Shown here piece by piece: positions 24,220-32,756 of a DNA stretch of 64,000 nt. This DNA comes from Sphingobium sp. BYY-5 (GTDB lineage: Bacteria > Pseudomonadota > Alphaproteobacteria > Sphingomonadales > Sphingomonadaceae): NCBI RefSeq assembly GCF_022758885.1, contig NZ_JALEBH010000002.1, positions 124,001 to 188,000 of the forward strand. Direction: 5' to 3'. Under the pieces are notes generated by a model. It was not told the origin of the DNA and did not search any database. It saw only the letters and a list, made by a program, of their open reading frames with translations. Every line of letters starts with the position of its first letter. The first letter of the stretch is position 1. The position numbers and the translations under genes are program-made.

Positions 24220-25064
24220 TCGAACAGGTCTGGCTCGTCCCGGATCACTTCATCCCAATAGGGCAGGAAGCTGAGCCAGGCCCATGCCTCCCGCTGCTCC
24301 GCTGACGGCGGCCGTGCTGGTGGATCGATGATCGGCGTTCCCGCTGCGAGCGCCGCGAGTTGCACCCGCGCGGCGCTTTCATAGGCGATGAACCGCCAGG
24401 CGGCACTTTCGACGCTGTTGCCCACCGTCCAATGCCCATGATTGCGCCAGAGGAGGATGTTGCGATCGCCCAGGGCGTGGACGAACTGGCCCGCCACCTC
24501 CTCCCGCGCTTCCGCTTCGGATTTTTGCGGAGGGCGATCGGGCGTGAAAAGCACCTGATCGTCATGAAAGACAGCCAGGTCGGCGACAATCGGTTCGACC
24601 GGCCTGCCAAAGGCGGACCAGGTCTTGGCGTGGAAACTATGCGCGTGGACGATCCCCACCACCTCGGGCCGTGCGCGCTGGACACCGTGATGATAGGCGA
24701 TGCCCGACACATTGACCGGTCCGTCGCCCTCGACCACCCGGCCGTTGCCGTCGATGCGCAGCAGATCGGAGACGCAGATATGCGAGAAGGGAACCCCGAC
24801 CGGATTTACCCAGAAATGGTCCGGATTCTCCGGGTCGCGCGCGCTCAGATGCCCCGCCAGCCCCGGTTCCACGCCATGGCGTGCGAGCAGCCGGAGCGAG
24901 GCGGCTAGCTGTTGCTTGCGGTGCAGGCGTTCATCGATGATGGAGAGATGCGACTTGGGGACGGCCGCAAGCGGGCCGTCCCCATCGCGCGGAACCCCAT
25001 GGATGCGCGGGACAGGGAAGCGAGCGGACGCATAGCTTGGGGAAGAAATCGATCGGGTTGGCAT
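24216..25064 (-). CDS. Class II aldolase/adducin-family protein
   Basis: About 282 residues from ATG 25064 (MPTRSISSPSY). The fold marks are GLAGHLSARDPENPDHFWVNP, VGIVHAHSFHAKTWSAFG (the His pair of the zinc site) and LLWRNHGHWTVG (third His). Such proteins are zinc enzymes cleaving sugar phosphates or decarboxylating, and many act on non-phosphorylated substrates. The ~35-residue N-terminus before PKSHLSIID is unusual and the true start could be further in. First gene of the operon with the binding protein, TonB receptor and monooxygenase. Confidence 0.85.
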   Translation of the reverse strand: MPTRSISSPSYASARFPVPRIHGVPRDGDGPLAAVPKSHLSIIDERLHRKQQLAASLRLLARHGVEPGLAGHLSARDPENPDHFWVNPVGVPFSHICVSDLLRIDGNGRVVEGDGPVNVSGIAYHHGVQRARPEVVGIVHAHSFHAKTWSAFGRPVEPIVADLAVFHDDQVLFTPDRPPQKSEAEAREEVAGQFVHALGDRNILLWRNHGHWTVGNSVESAAWRFIAYESAARVQLAALAAGTPIIDPPARPPSAEQREAWAWLSFLPYWDEVIRDEPDLFD

Positions 25065-25117
25065 AGGCCGCAAAATAGAAGCCGGATCGACAGTCGGGGA
25101 AATGATTAGAACCCGGC

Positions 25118-25175
25118 ATTATATAATAAATTTATATAGTATTTGCAGCGCTTGATCGTGAACGGATTTCGTTCA
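25118..25175. promoter_or_regulatory. AT-rich tract and palindrome between divergent operons
   Basis: The spacer 25065-25285 holds an unusually AT-rich stretch at 25118-25144 and, at 25159-25175, the perfect inverted repeat TGAACG-GATTT-CGTTCA, extended by GAT/ATC two bases further out. It separates the aldolase operon (minus) from the dipeptidase gene (plus) and may be an operator for either. Confidence 0.4.
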
Positions 25176-25285
25176 ATCGACCGCTCGCTCCTTGCAGATT
25201 TCATAGATTCTGACGTTGCAATCATAAGACAGGGCCGATGAGGTCGGTGATACCCGCCATATCCAAAACAGACAGCGGGAACCTA

Positions 25286-26503
25286 ATGATGAAATCTCTG
25301 GGGACATGGTTCTATGCCGGGCTGACGATCACCCTGATCGCGGCGAGTCCGGCCATGGCGGCAGCGGACGTGACCGCTCTCCATGCTGCAGCGCTGCCGC
25401 TGGATGCGCATGTCGACATTCCCGATGATTTCAATCCGGCGCGGGCCGACAGAAGCGGTCAGGGGCAGTTCGACCTGGCGCAGGCGGCCACCGGCGGATT
25501 GCGGGGCGCGGTGCTGGCCATCTTCGCGCCGCAGGAAGCGGAAACGACTGCAACGCTTGGTCAGGCGCGTGCGATCGCCGATCGCAAATATGCGGCAATC
25601 GCGGGTATCGCCAAAGCCTTTCCGGCTCAGGCGGACATCGCGCTGACGCCCGCCGATTATGGCCGCATCACCGCCGCCGGCAAATTCGCCATTGTCGAAG
25701 CCATCGTGAACGGCGGCGCTTTTGTAGCGGGGCCGGAGGACATCGATCCCTGGGTCGCACGCGGCGTCCGGGTCTTCGGCTTCGTCCATGCTGGCCATAA
25801 CCGCCTTGCCGACAGTTCCCGCCCCGCATTGGTACGGGGTGAAGGGGCCACGCGTAATGGCGGCCTGTCCGACGCGGGCAAGGCTGTTCTGGCGCGGCTC
25901 AACGCTCTGGGCGTGCTCGTCGATGTGTCACAGCTCAGCGATGCGGCTTTCGCTGACGTGCTTTTGCTCAGCACCGCGCCGGTCATCGCCAGCCATTCGG
26001 ATTTACGCGCGCTGGTCGACAACAGCCGCAATCTGACCGATGCGCAACTCGATCAACTGAAGGCGAAAGGCGGCGTGATCGCGATCAACGCATTCAGCGC
26101 GTATCTCCGTCCACGCGATCCCGCCTTCGCGGCCAAGATTGCCGCGTTACAGGGCGAATATGGCCTGACGGGGGATGCAAAGCCGGTCCTGCCGCCCGAA
26201 AAGGCAGCAGAATATGACCGGCGTTATCACGCCTTGCGCGCCACCGAACCGCGCGCGAACGTCAAGGATCTTGTCAACGCCGTCGACTATGCCGTGAAGC
26301 GCGTCGGCATCGATCATGTCGCGCTGTCGAGTGACTTCAACCATGGCGGCGGCATCGATGGCTGGCAGGATGAAGGACAGGCGCGCGCTGTCACCAAGGA
26401 ATTGGCGCAGCACGGCTATGACGAAGCAGCTATAGCCAAGCTGTGGAGCAGCAATTTCCTTCGCGTTTGGGGAGAAGCCCAGGCGATCGCGACACGGCAT
26501 TAA
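25286..26503 (+). CDS. Exported M19 (renal) dipeptidase-like metallohydrolase
   Basis: About 405 residues from ATG 25286 (MMKSLGTWFYAGLTI, signal peptide ending AMAAA). M19 features: LDAHVDIPDDF with the first His-x-Asp zinc pair (His42, Asp44), RGVRVFGFVHAGHN, LVDVSQLSDA, PVIASHSDLRALVDNSRNLTD, KGGVIAINAFSAY and DHVALSSDFNHGGGI. M19 enzymes cleave dipeptides, including ones with a D-residue. In the usual I-E-N-G metal-bridging segment this protein reads AIVNGG, so the bridging Glu seems to be Val, which could leave one metal or alter activity. Cell-wall or D-amino-acid dipeptides are plausible substrates. Confidence 0.85.
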   Translation: MMKSLGTWFYAGLTITLIAASPAMAAADVTALHAAALPLDAHVDIPDDFNPARADRSGQGQFDLAQAATGGLRGAVLAIFAPQEAETTATLGQARAIADRKYAAIAGIAKAFPAQADIALTPADYGRITAAGKFAIVEAIVNGGAFVAGPEDIDPWVARGVRVFGFVHAGHNRLADSSRPALVRGEGATRNGGLSDAGKAVLARLNALGVLVDVSQLSDAAFADVLLLSTAPVIASHSDLRALVDNSRNLTDAQLDQLKAKGGVIAINAFSAYLRPRDPAFAAKIAALQGEYGLTGDAKPVLPPEKAAEYDRRYHALRATEPRANVKDLVNAVDYAVKRVGIDHVALSSDFNHGGGIDGWQDEGQARAVTKELAQHGYDEAAIAKLWSSNFLRVWGEAQAIATRH

Positions 26504-26673
26504 ATAGTTCGCCCAGAGTTTCCATCGGGCCCTCCATCATGGTGTATTTCGCTATCCGCTTGAATGCGAAGCGAAACATATATGTGCCGGATCTACGGGA
26601 ATCGAGCAGTTTGGGGTTGCCTCCACGGGCTTCTTTTCCCAACGTGCCGGCCTACCCAATATGGAGTGAAGAA

Positions 26674-28305
26674 TTGGAGACAGTCTCGATCGTGCTTTTC
26701 TTGCTGCTGGCGGTCGTCGTCAGCGGTGCGCTATCCCGGATGCTGCCGATATCCATCCCGACGCCGCTGGTGCAGATCCTGCTGGGCGGCGTTGTCGGTC
26801 TGTCGACATCCTACCGGGTGGAGCTTGATCCCGAACTCTTTCTTTTCCTCTTCCTGCCGCCGCTGCTCTTCCTCGACGGCTGGCGCATTCCCAAGGACGA
26901 ACTGTTCAAGGACGTGTCGACCGTGGCCGAGCTGGCGCTGGGCCTTGTCCTGATGACCGTCATCGGCATGGGCCTTTTCATCCACTGGATGATCCCGGCC
27001 ATGCCGCTTGCGGTCGCCTTCGCGCTCGCGGCCGTAGTGTCCCCCACTGATCCGATCGCGGTGTCCGCCATCGCCGCGCGCGTGCCGATCCCCAAGCGCA
27101 TGATGCATATCCTGGAGGGGGAATCGCTGCTCAACGACGCATCGGGCCTAGTCTGCCTGCGGTTCGCTGTTGCCGCGGCGCTGACCGGAACCTTTTCCGC
27201 GAGCGTGGCGGTCCTGAACTTCCTCTGGGTGGCCGGCGCGGGATTGGCGATCGGCGTCGCCGTGACGCTGGCAGCCACCAGGGCGAAAGCGTGGGTCACG
27301 AAATATTGGGGAGAAGACACCGGATCGCAGATATTGGTCAGCCTGCTGATCCCCTTCGGTTCCTATCTGCTGGCCGAGCATATCCACGCATCGGGCATAT
27401 TGGCGGCCGTGAGTGCGGGCGTGACGATGACCTTCGCGGAAATTTCGCGGCAGGCGATGGCGGAAACGCGGATGCGCCGCAATTCGGTGTGGGACATGGT
27501 CCAGTTCACCCTCAACGGCATCATCTTCGTGCTGCTGGGCGAGCAATTGCCGGCGATCCTGGCCGGGGCCAAGCAAACCGTCGCCTTGACCGGGCACAGT
27601 GCGCCCTGGTGGCTGGGCGTCTATATCGTCGCGATCGTCGCCGGACTGGCCACGCTGCGCTTCCTCTGGGTTTGGGGATCGCTCAAGCTTACCATCCTGC
27701 GCAAGCGCGACACGGTAGATGTCATCAAAAGTCCTGAATGGCGCTTGATTGCGGCCATGTCCTTTGCCGGGGTGCGGGGCGCGATCACCCTCGCAGGCGT
27801 ACTGACCCTGCCGCTGGTTCTGGACAATGGCGCGCCTTTCCCGGCGCGTGACCTTGCCATCTTCCTGGCTGCGGGCGTCATCATCGTCTCGCTGATTATC
27901 GCCAGTATTGCGTTGCCGCTGCTGCTCAAGGGACTGACCATGCCGCCCGAACCTTCCCGGCAGGCGGAGGAGGATCAGGCGCGCGTCATCACGGCCGAGG
28001 CCGCGATCCAGGCCATAGAACGCCATCAGCACGCCCTGGCCGAAAGCCACGGCGATGCTGCTCGCTATACCCGTGCGGGCGGCCAGATCATGGATATCTA
28101 TCGCGAACGGATCGAGGGACTGGAGAAGGACCAGGCCGAGGCGGTTCGTGCGCAGGGCCGCTTGGTCAGCGAGTTTCACCTGGTCGGGATCAAGGCGGAA
28201 CGATCCGCCTTGATGCAACTGGCGCGCGCACGGCGGATCGGCAGTGAAACGGCGCGCAAACTGACGCGCGACCTGGACCTTTCGGAAGCGCGTCATCGAC
28301 ATTGA
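26674..28305 (+). CDS. Na+/H+ antiporter, CPA1/NhaP family
   Basis: About 543 residues starting at TTG 26674 (reads METVSIVLFLLLAVVVSG), six bases after GGAGTG; the frame is open from 26443 but the upstream part is not membrane-like. About 12 TM segments with the CPA1 motifs FLFLPPLLFLDGWRIP, VVSPTDPIAVSAIA (ion-binding Asp), LEGESLLNDASGLV and AMSFAGVRGAITLAG. A cytosolic C-terminal helix of ~120 residues follows (QAEEDQARVITAEAAIQAIERH). It exchanges Na+ or K+ for H+ across the inner membrane. Confidence 0.92.
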   Translation: METVSIVLFLLLAVVVSGALSRMLPISIPTPLVQILLGGVVGLSTSYRVELDPELFLFLFLPPLLFLDGWRIPKDELFKDVSTVAELALGLVLMTVIGMGLFIHWMIPAMPLAVAFALAAVVSPTDPIAVSAIAARVPIPKRMMHILEGESLLNDASGLVCLRFAVAAALTGTFSASVAVLNFLWVAGAGLAIGVAVTLAATRAKAWVTKYWGEDTGSQILVSLLIPFGSYLLAEHIHASGILAAVSAGVTMTFAEISRQAMAETRMRRNSVWDMVQFTLNGIIFVLLGEQLPAILAGAKQTVALTGHSAPWWLGVYIVAIVAGLATLRFLWVWGSLKLTILRKRDTVDVIKSPEWRLIAAMSFAGVRGAITLAGVLTLPLVLDNGAPFPARDLAIFLAAGVIIVSLIIASIALPLLLKGLTMPPEPSRQAEEDQARVITAEAAIQAIERHQHALAESHGDAARYTRAGGQIMDIYRERIEGLEKDQAEAVRAQGRLVSEFHLVGIKAERSALMQLARARRIGSETARKLTRDLDLSEARHRH

Positions 28306-28335
28306 TCGCGCTTACCCGCACCGATTGAACGGATC

Positions 28336-28350
28336 GCCCCTGCGCGGGGC
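28336..28350 (+). terminator. Weak hairpin after the antiporter gene
   Basis: GCCCC-TGCGC-GGGGC, 31 bp after the antiporter stop. Five-base stem and no T-run, so it is only a possible terminator. Confidence 0.3.
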
Positions 28351-28450
28351 CAGAATATCGGTTGCAGAAGGCGAAAGCCGCCCTTTCATGAACTAATTTT
28401 CACCTTGTGCCCACGTGCCGGTTACATGGTTCGGTCTATTCCATCGGAAC

Positions 28451-28509
28451 GGTCATCGTGCATGACCAAAGAGTGAGAGGCGGCACGTCCCCCTGTCGTG
28501 CCGCCTCTC
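28451..28509 (+). promoter_or_regulatory. Operator-like repeat and strong leader hairpin before the polysaccharide gene
   Basis: GGTCAT-CGTGC-ATGACC (28451-28467) is a perfect inverted repeat. Just after it, GAGAGGCGGCACG (28475-28487) pairs perfectly over 13 bp with CGTGCCGCCTCTC (28497-28509) around a 9-nt loop. The hairpin ends 19 nt before the ATG at 28529. It may be a terminator of earlier transcripts, an attenuator or an RNA structure controlling translation. Confidence 0.5.
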
Positions 28510-28528
28510 CAAATCGTCGAATGGAACG

Positions 28529-31500
28529 ATGCACAGACCGATTTTCTATGATGCGAGCGGGCGTCGGCGGCGTTTGACGTTGCCCACCCTGTTTTTTGCG
28601 CTGATCGCGGTGCTGATCGCGGCGACGGCTTTTGCCGTCACGATCGTCGATGTGCCGGTGCCGCCTGCCGTGCCTCTGCGGATGGAGCGGCCGCAACCTG
28701 AAGGCATCGGACAACGGCTCGGGCGCATTGGCGCGTCATTGCGCAAACTGGCGAGCTGGTTGCCGAAGGAAAGCCGCGTGCACGCAACCCGTCCCGTCAA
28801 CGTCGCCTTCTATGTGCCATGGGATGATGCCGGCAAGGCGTCACTGCGGCAACATATCGGACAGATTGATTGGGTTGCGCCAACGCTCCTCTCTGTCACG
28901 GGGCGCGACCATGCCCTGCATGTGACGACGGACCCGGTCTTTGCCTCCATCCTCCACACCGCGCATCACCGTCCACGTGTGATGCCGGTGGTGCAGAATG
29001 TCGCGGATGGCGACTGGGATGGCGCCGGAACCGCCGCGCTGTTGCACGACCGTGCCGCGCGGACTCTGTTTCTGAACCGCCTTCTCCCCGCCTTGACGAC
29101 CCTGCATGGAGCGGGCGTGATATTCGATCTGGAAGCGTTGCCTGCCAGCGCGCATGGCGACTATCTGGCCTTCCTCCGGCAGGCGGCTGCGCTGTTGCAT
29201 CAGCATCATATGCAAGTGATGCTGACCGTGCCGGTGGAAGACGCCAACTGGAACCTGCGGGCCTATGGGCAGGTGGCCGATCGGTTGTTCCTGATGGACT
29301 ATGACCAGCATTATGTCGGGCAAAGCGCCGGTCCGATCGCGGCGCAGCCCTGGTTCGTGGCAAGGCTGCGGGCCGCGCTGCGAGAGGTTCCCGCGTCCAA
29401 GGCGATCGTCGCGGTCGGCAACTATGCCTATGACTGGACCGAAGGCAGCAGCCCTGCCGACGCGCTCACCATCGAGGATGCCTGGCTTTCCGCCCATTAT
29501 GCGGGCGCGCCGATCCGGTTCGATGCCGCGAGCGGCAACGCCACTTTCGATTATCAGCAGGATGGAAAGGTTCATCATGTCTGGATGCTCGACGCGGCGA
29601 GCGCATGGAACCAGATTCACGCCGTACGGCTATCGGGTGCGGGCGGCGTGGCGCTTTGGCGACTGGGGTCGGAAGACCCTGGTTTCTGGCCCGCTCTCGA
29701 TGCGCGCAATAAAGTCCCGCCGATCGGGATGACCCGGCTGACCAGCTTCAATTCCGTCGATGTCGAGGGCACGGGCGAGATATTGCGCATCGACGATGTG
29801 CCGACCATCGGTCATCGTGCCATCTCCCTGGGTTCGGGCCGGAATCAGGGACTGATCGTCGACGAACATTATGCCAGCCTGCCCACGCCCTATGTGATCC
29901 GCCGCACCGGCTATAAGCCGCATCTGGTGGCACTGACCTTCGACGATGGGCCGGACGGAGTGTGGACCCCACCGATCCTGGATATCCTGAAAGCCGCCCA
30001 TGTGCCGGCGACCTTCTTCGTCATCGGCGAGAATGCCATAATGCATCCGGGTCTGCTGCGGCGGATCATCGCGCAGGGCGGCGAGATCGGCAATCACAGC
30101 TATACCCATCCCAATCTGGCGCAGGTGTCGCCACGGGGCGTGTCGCTGGAACTCAACAGCACGCAGCGGCTGGTCGAAGCCTATACGGGCCATGCGATGC
30201 GGCTGTTCCGCGCACCCTATTTCGGCGATGCCGAGCCGACCACGGCCGACGAAATCGGGCCTGCGCTGGAGGCGCAGAAGGCTGGCTATGTGAATGTCGG
30301 CCTGCATGTCGATCCGGGCGACTGGACGCGGCCGGGCGTGGACGCCATCGTAGAGCGGACAGTCGAGCAGGTGGAAGCAGGCAATGCCGACCGGTCGGCG
30401 CAGATCGTGCTGTTGCATGACAGCGGCGGCGACCGGGCGCAGACCGTCGCGGCGCTGCCCCGGATCATCCAGATGCTCAAGGCGAAGGGCTATCACTTCG
30501 TTACGGTATCGACGCTCGCGGGGCTGACCCCCGCACAGGTGATGCCGCCGATCCGTGGCGCCGACCTTGTCGCCGTCCGCATTGATGTCGCGATATTCCT
30601 GGTCGTCGCGGCGATCGTGACGTCGCTCAAATGGCTGTTCTTCGCCGTCATCCTGTTCGGCATGGGACGGGCGGTCATGCTGGCGGGGCTGGCGCTGGGG
30701 AGCCGCTTGAAGTCCAATCGCGTCGATCCGCCGGCCATTCGTCCCGGTGAGTTCGTGTCGGTCATCATCCCGGCCTATAATGAAGCCAAGGTGATCGAGG
30801 CGTCGGTCCGGCGCGTGCTCGCCAGTCGCGACGTCACGCTGGAGGTCATCGTCGTCGACGACGGATCGACCGACGCGACCAGCGCGATCGTCACCCAGGC
30901 CTTTGCCGACGAACCGCGGGTGCGGTTGCTGACACTGGCCAATGGCGGCAAGGCGGCAGCGCTCAACCGGGCGCTGGAGATTACATCGGCGCCCGTCATC
31001 GTCGCGCTGGATGCCGATACGCAGTTCGAGGAGCTGACGATCGCCCGGCTGGCCCGCTGGTTCGACGACCCGCAGATCGGCGCGGTTGCGGGCAATGCGA
31101 TGGTCGGCAACCGGGTGAACCTTGTCACCCGCTGGCAGGCGGTGGAATATGTCACGGCGCAGAATCTGGAACGCCGCGCTTTGGCCCGGTTCGGCGCGAT
31201 CACCGTGGTTCCGGGCGCCGTGGGGGCATGGCGGCGGGCAGCGCTGGACGCTGTCGGCGGCTATCCGCTCGACACGCTGGCCGAGGACCAGGATCTGACG
31301 ATCGCGGTGCAGCGGGCGGGCTGGCGCATCGCCTATGATACAGAGGCTGTGGCCTGGACCGAAGCGCCGGAGAGCTTCCGCGCGCTTTCCCGTCAGCGTT
31401 TCCGCTGGGCATATGGGACGTTGCAATGCCTGTGGAAGCACCGGACCATCTGGCGCGACGGCAATCCGGCCGGTCTGGCCTGGGTTGGCTTGCCGCAGGC

Positions 31501-31915
31501 CTGGCTGTTCCAGATCGGCTTCGCCATGGTTTCGCCCATCATCGACCTGGCACTGGTGGTCAGCATGATCGACACGGCTGTGCGCGTGCATCAACATGGT
31601 TGGGCGCAGACGGAAAGCGACGTACTGCGCATGGCGGTCTACTGGCTGGCCTTCACCGCGGTCGACATAGCCTGTGGCGCAGTAGCCTATCGGCTGGAGC
31701 CGCGTGAGCGGCGCTATCCGGCGCTGCTGCTGGTGGCGCAACGGATCGTGTACCGGCAGATCATGTATAGTGTCGTCATCCGCGCGGTGAGCACCGCCAT
31801 CCTGGGGCCATGGGTGGGCTGGGGCAAGCTGGAACGGACGGGGCGTGTGCAGTCGGGTGAGGACTCCGCCAGCACCGCCATCGCGGCCGCGCCCGAAGGC
31901 AGTCCAGTCGCATGA
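28529..31915 (+). CDS. Three-domain membrane enzyme: GH18-like, CE4 polysaccharide deacetylase, GT2 synthase
   Basis: 1128 residues. After an N-terminal membrane anchor (~18-42), residues ~90-400 form a GH18-like barrel (VNVAFYVPWDD; the motif GVIFDLEALP keeps the terminal Asp-x-Glu). Residues ~465-660 are a CE4/NodB deacetylase (LTFDDGPDGVW, GNHSYTHPN, FRAPYFGD, DPGDWTRPG, LLHDSGG). After a TM hairpin (~685-730), residues ~743-1000 are a processive GT2 (VIIPAYNEAKVI, VDDGSTDAT, ALDADTQFE, EDQDLTIAVQ, QRFRWAYGT), followed by TM helices. One chain thus holds functions split between PgaB and PgaC in PNAG systems. Product unknown; a beta-linked, partly de-N-acetylated hexosamine polymer is likely (inference). 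Confidence 0.9.
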   Translation: MHRPIFYDASGRRRRLTLPTLFFALIAVLIAATAFAVTIVDVPVPPAVPLRMERPQPEGIGQRLGRIGASLRKLASWLPKESRVHATRPVNVAFYVPWDDAGKASLRQHIGQIDWVAPTLLSVTGRDHALHVTTDPVFASILHTAHHRPRVMPVVQNVADGDWDGAGTAALLHDRAARTLFLNRLLPALTTLHGAGVIFDLEALPASAHGDYLAFLRQAAALLHQHHMQVMLTVPVEDANWNLRAYGQVADRLFLMDYDQHYVGQSAGPIAAQPWFVARLRAALREVPASKAIVAVGNYAYDWTEGSSPADALTIEDAWLSAHYAGAPIRFDAASGNATFDYQQDGKVHHVWMLDAASAWNQIHAVRLSGAGGVALWRLGSEDPGFWPALDARNKVPPIGMTRLTSFNSVDVEGTGEILRIDDVPTIGHRAISLGSGRNQGLIVDEHYASLPTPYVIRRTGYKPHLVALTFDDGPDGVWTPPILDILKAAHVPATFFVIGENAIMHPGLLRRIIAQGGEIGNHSYTHPNLAQVSPRGVSLELNSTQRLVEAYTGHAMRLFRAPYFGDAEPTTADEIGPALEAQKAGYVNVGLHVDPGDWTRPGVDAIVERTVEQVEAGNADRSAQIVLLHDSGGDRAQTVAALPRIIQMLKAKGYHFVTVSTLAGLTPAQVMPPIRGADLVAVRIDVAIFLVVAAIVTSLKWLFFAVILFGMGRAVMLAGLALGSRLKSNRVDPPAIRPGEFVSVIIPAYNEAKVIEASVRRVLASRDVTLEVIVVDDGSTDATSAIVTQAFADEPRVRLLTLANGGKAAALNRALEITSAPVIVALDADTQFEELTIARLARWFDDPQIGAVAGNAMVGNRVNLVTRWQAVEYVTAQNLERRALARFGAITVVPGAVGAWRRAALDAVGGYPLDTLAEDQDLTIAVQRAGWRIAYDTEAVAWTEAPESFRALSRQRFRWAYGTLQCLWKHRTIWRDGNPAGLAWVGLPQAWLFQIGFAMVSPIIDLALVVSMIDTAVRVHQHGWAQTESDVLRMAVYWLAFTAVDIACGAVAYRLEPRERRYPALLLVAQRIVYRQIMYSVVIRAVSTAILGPWVGWGKLERTGRVQSGEDSASTAIAAAPEGSPVA

Positions 31916-32634
31916 AGGCGATCACCCGCACCGGCATCATCCTGACGGGCGTGGTGCTGCTGGCCTTCTGGTATGTCGGCTATATCGGGGGCAGTTTGTT
32001 CAGCGTCATGCCCGCCACGGACCAGGCGTCGCCGCATCCGCGTGCGGTGGCGCTCTATCTGTCGGGCGACATGGGGTTCCATGCGGGACTTGGGTCCGAA
32101 ATGGTGACGCGGTTGAATCGGCACGGCATCAGTGTCGTCACCGAAAACAGCCTGCACTTCTTTCGCACGCGGCGGACGCCGGAACAGACCGGCGCCATGA
32201 TCGCCGAGGGGCTGCGCCGCGCCATTGCCATTGACCCTGCCGCCCCGCTGTTGCTGCTCGGTCAGTCCTTCGGCGCTGATGTGATCGCGCCGTCATTGCC
32301 TTATGTGCCGACGCCGCTGCGCAAGCATATCGCCTTTGTCGGATTGATCGCGCCGGGCGCGACACGGCAATGGCGCGCCTCGCCATCCGAGATATTCTCG
32401 ATCGGCGAGCCGGAGGAGGATGCGGCCGTGGCCGCGCAGCATCTGAGCTGGGTGCCGCTGCTGTGCATCCAGGGACAAGAGGAGCGCACCAGCCTCTGCC
32501 CGTCGCTCCATCAGCGCAATGCGAAACTGGCCGCGCTGCCGGGCGGCTATGCGCTGGGCCATGATGCCGACGCGGCGAGCGCGGTGCTGCTGCGGGCGAT
32601 CGACACTATTCTCGCCGGACCCGGACAGGGTTAG
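31912..32634 (+). CDS. AcvB/VirJ-like alpha/beta hydrolase
   Basis: 240 residues with an N-terminal anchor or signal (MKAITRTGIILTGVVLLAFWYVG). The core matches VirJ/AcvB: ALYLSGDMGFHAGLG, a nucleophile elbow GQSFGADVIAPSLPYVP, and a late GHDAD that may hold the catalytic His. Agrobacterium AcvB hydrolyses lysyl-phosphatidylglycerol in the periplasm. The start overlaps the stop of the polysaccharide gene (ATGA), so the two are coupled; no mprF-like gene is visible. A role in envelope adaptation fits both genes. Confidence 0.8.
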   Translation: MKAITRTGIILTGVVLLAFWYVGYIGGSLFSVMPATDQASPHPRAVALYLSGDMGFHAGLGSEMVTRLNRHGISVVTENSLHFFRTRRTPEQTGAMIAEGLRRAIAIDPAAPLLLLGQSFGADVIAPSLPYVPTPLRKHIAFVGLIAPGATRQWRASPSEIFSIGEPEEDAAVAAQHLSWVPLLCIQGQEERTSLCPSLHQRNAKLAALPGGYALGHDADAASAVLLRAIDTILAGPGQG

Positions 32635-32756
32635 CGATTCAAGGGCCATGGCAAGGCGTTGCCCTGCAATGGATTTCATGTTCCTTCGGCCAATGTTATG
32701 GGGGCAGGGCGATCGGGGTATCGGGCCTGCGCGTCATGGAAAGGGTAGGGTGGTTC

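Noticed and set aside
29630..31741. 703-codon minus-strand frame opposite the GH18/CE4/GT2 gene
   Set aside because: His/Arg/Gln-rich antisense translation; the plus strand holds conserved CE4 and GT2 motifs throughout.
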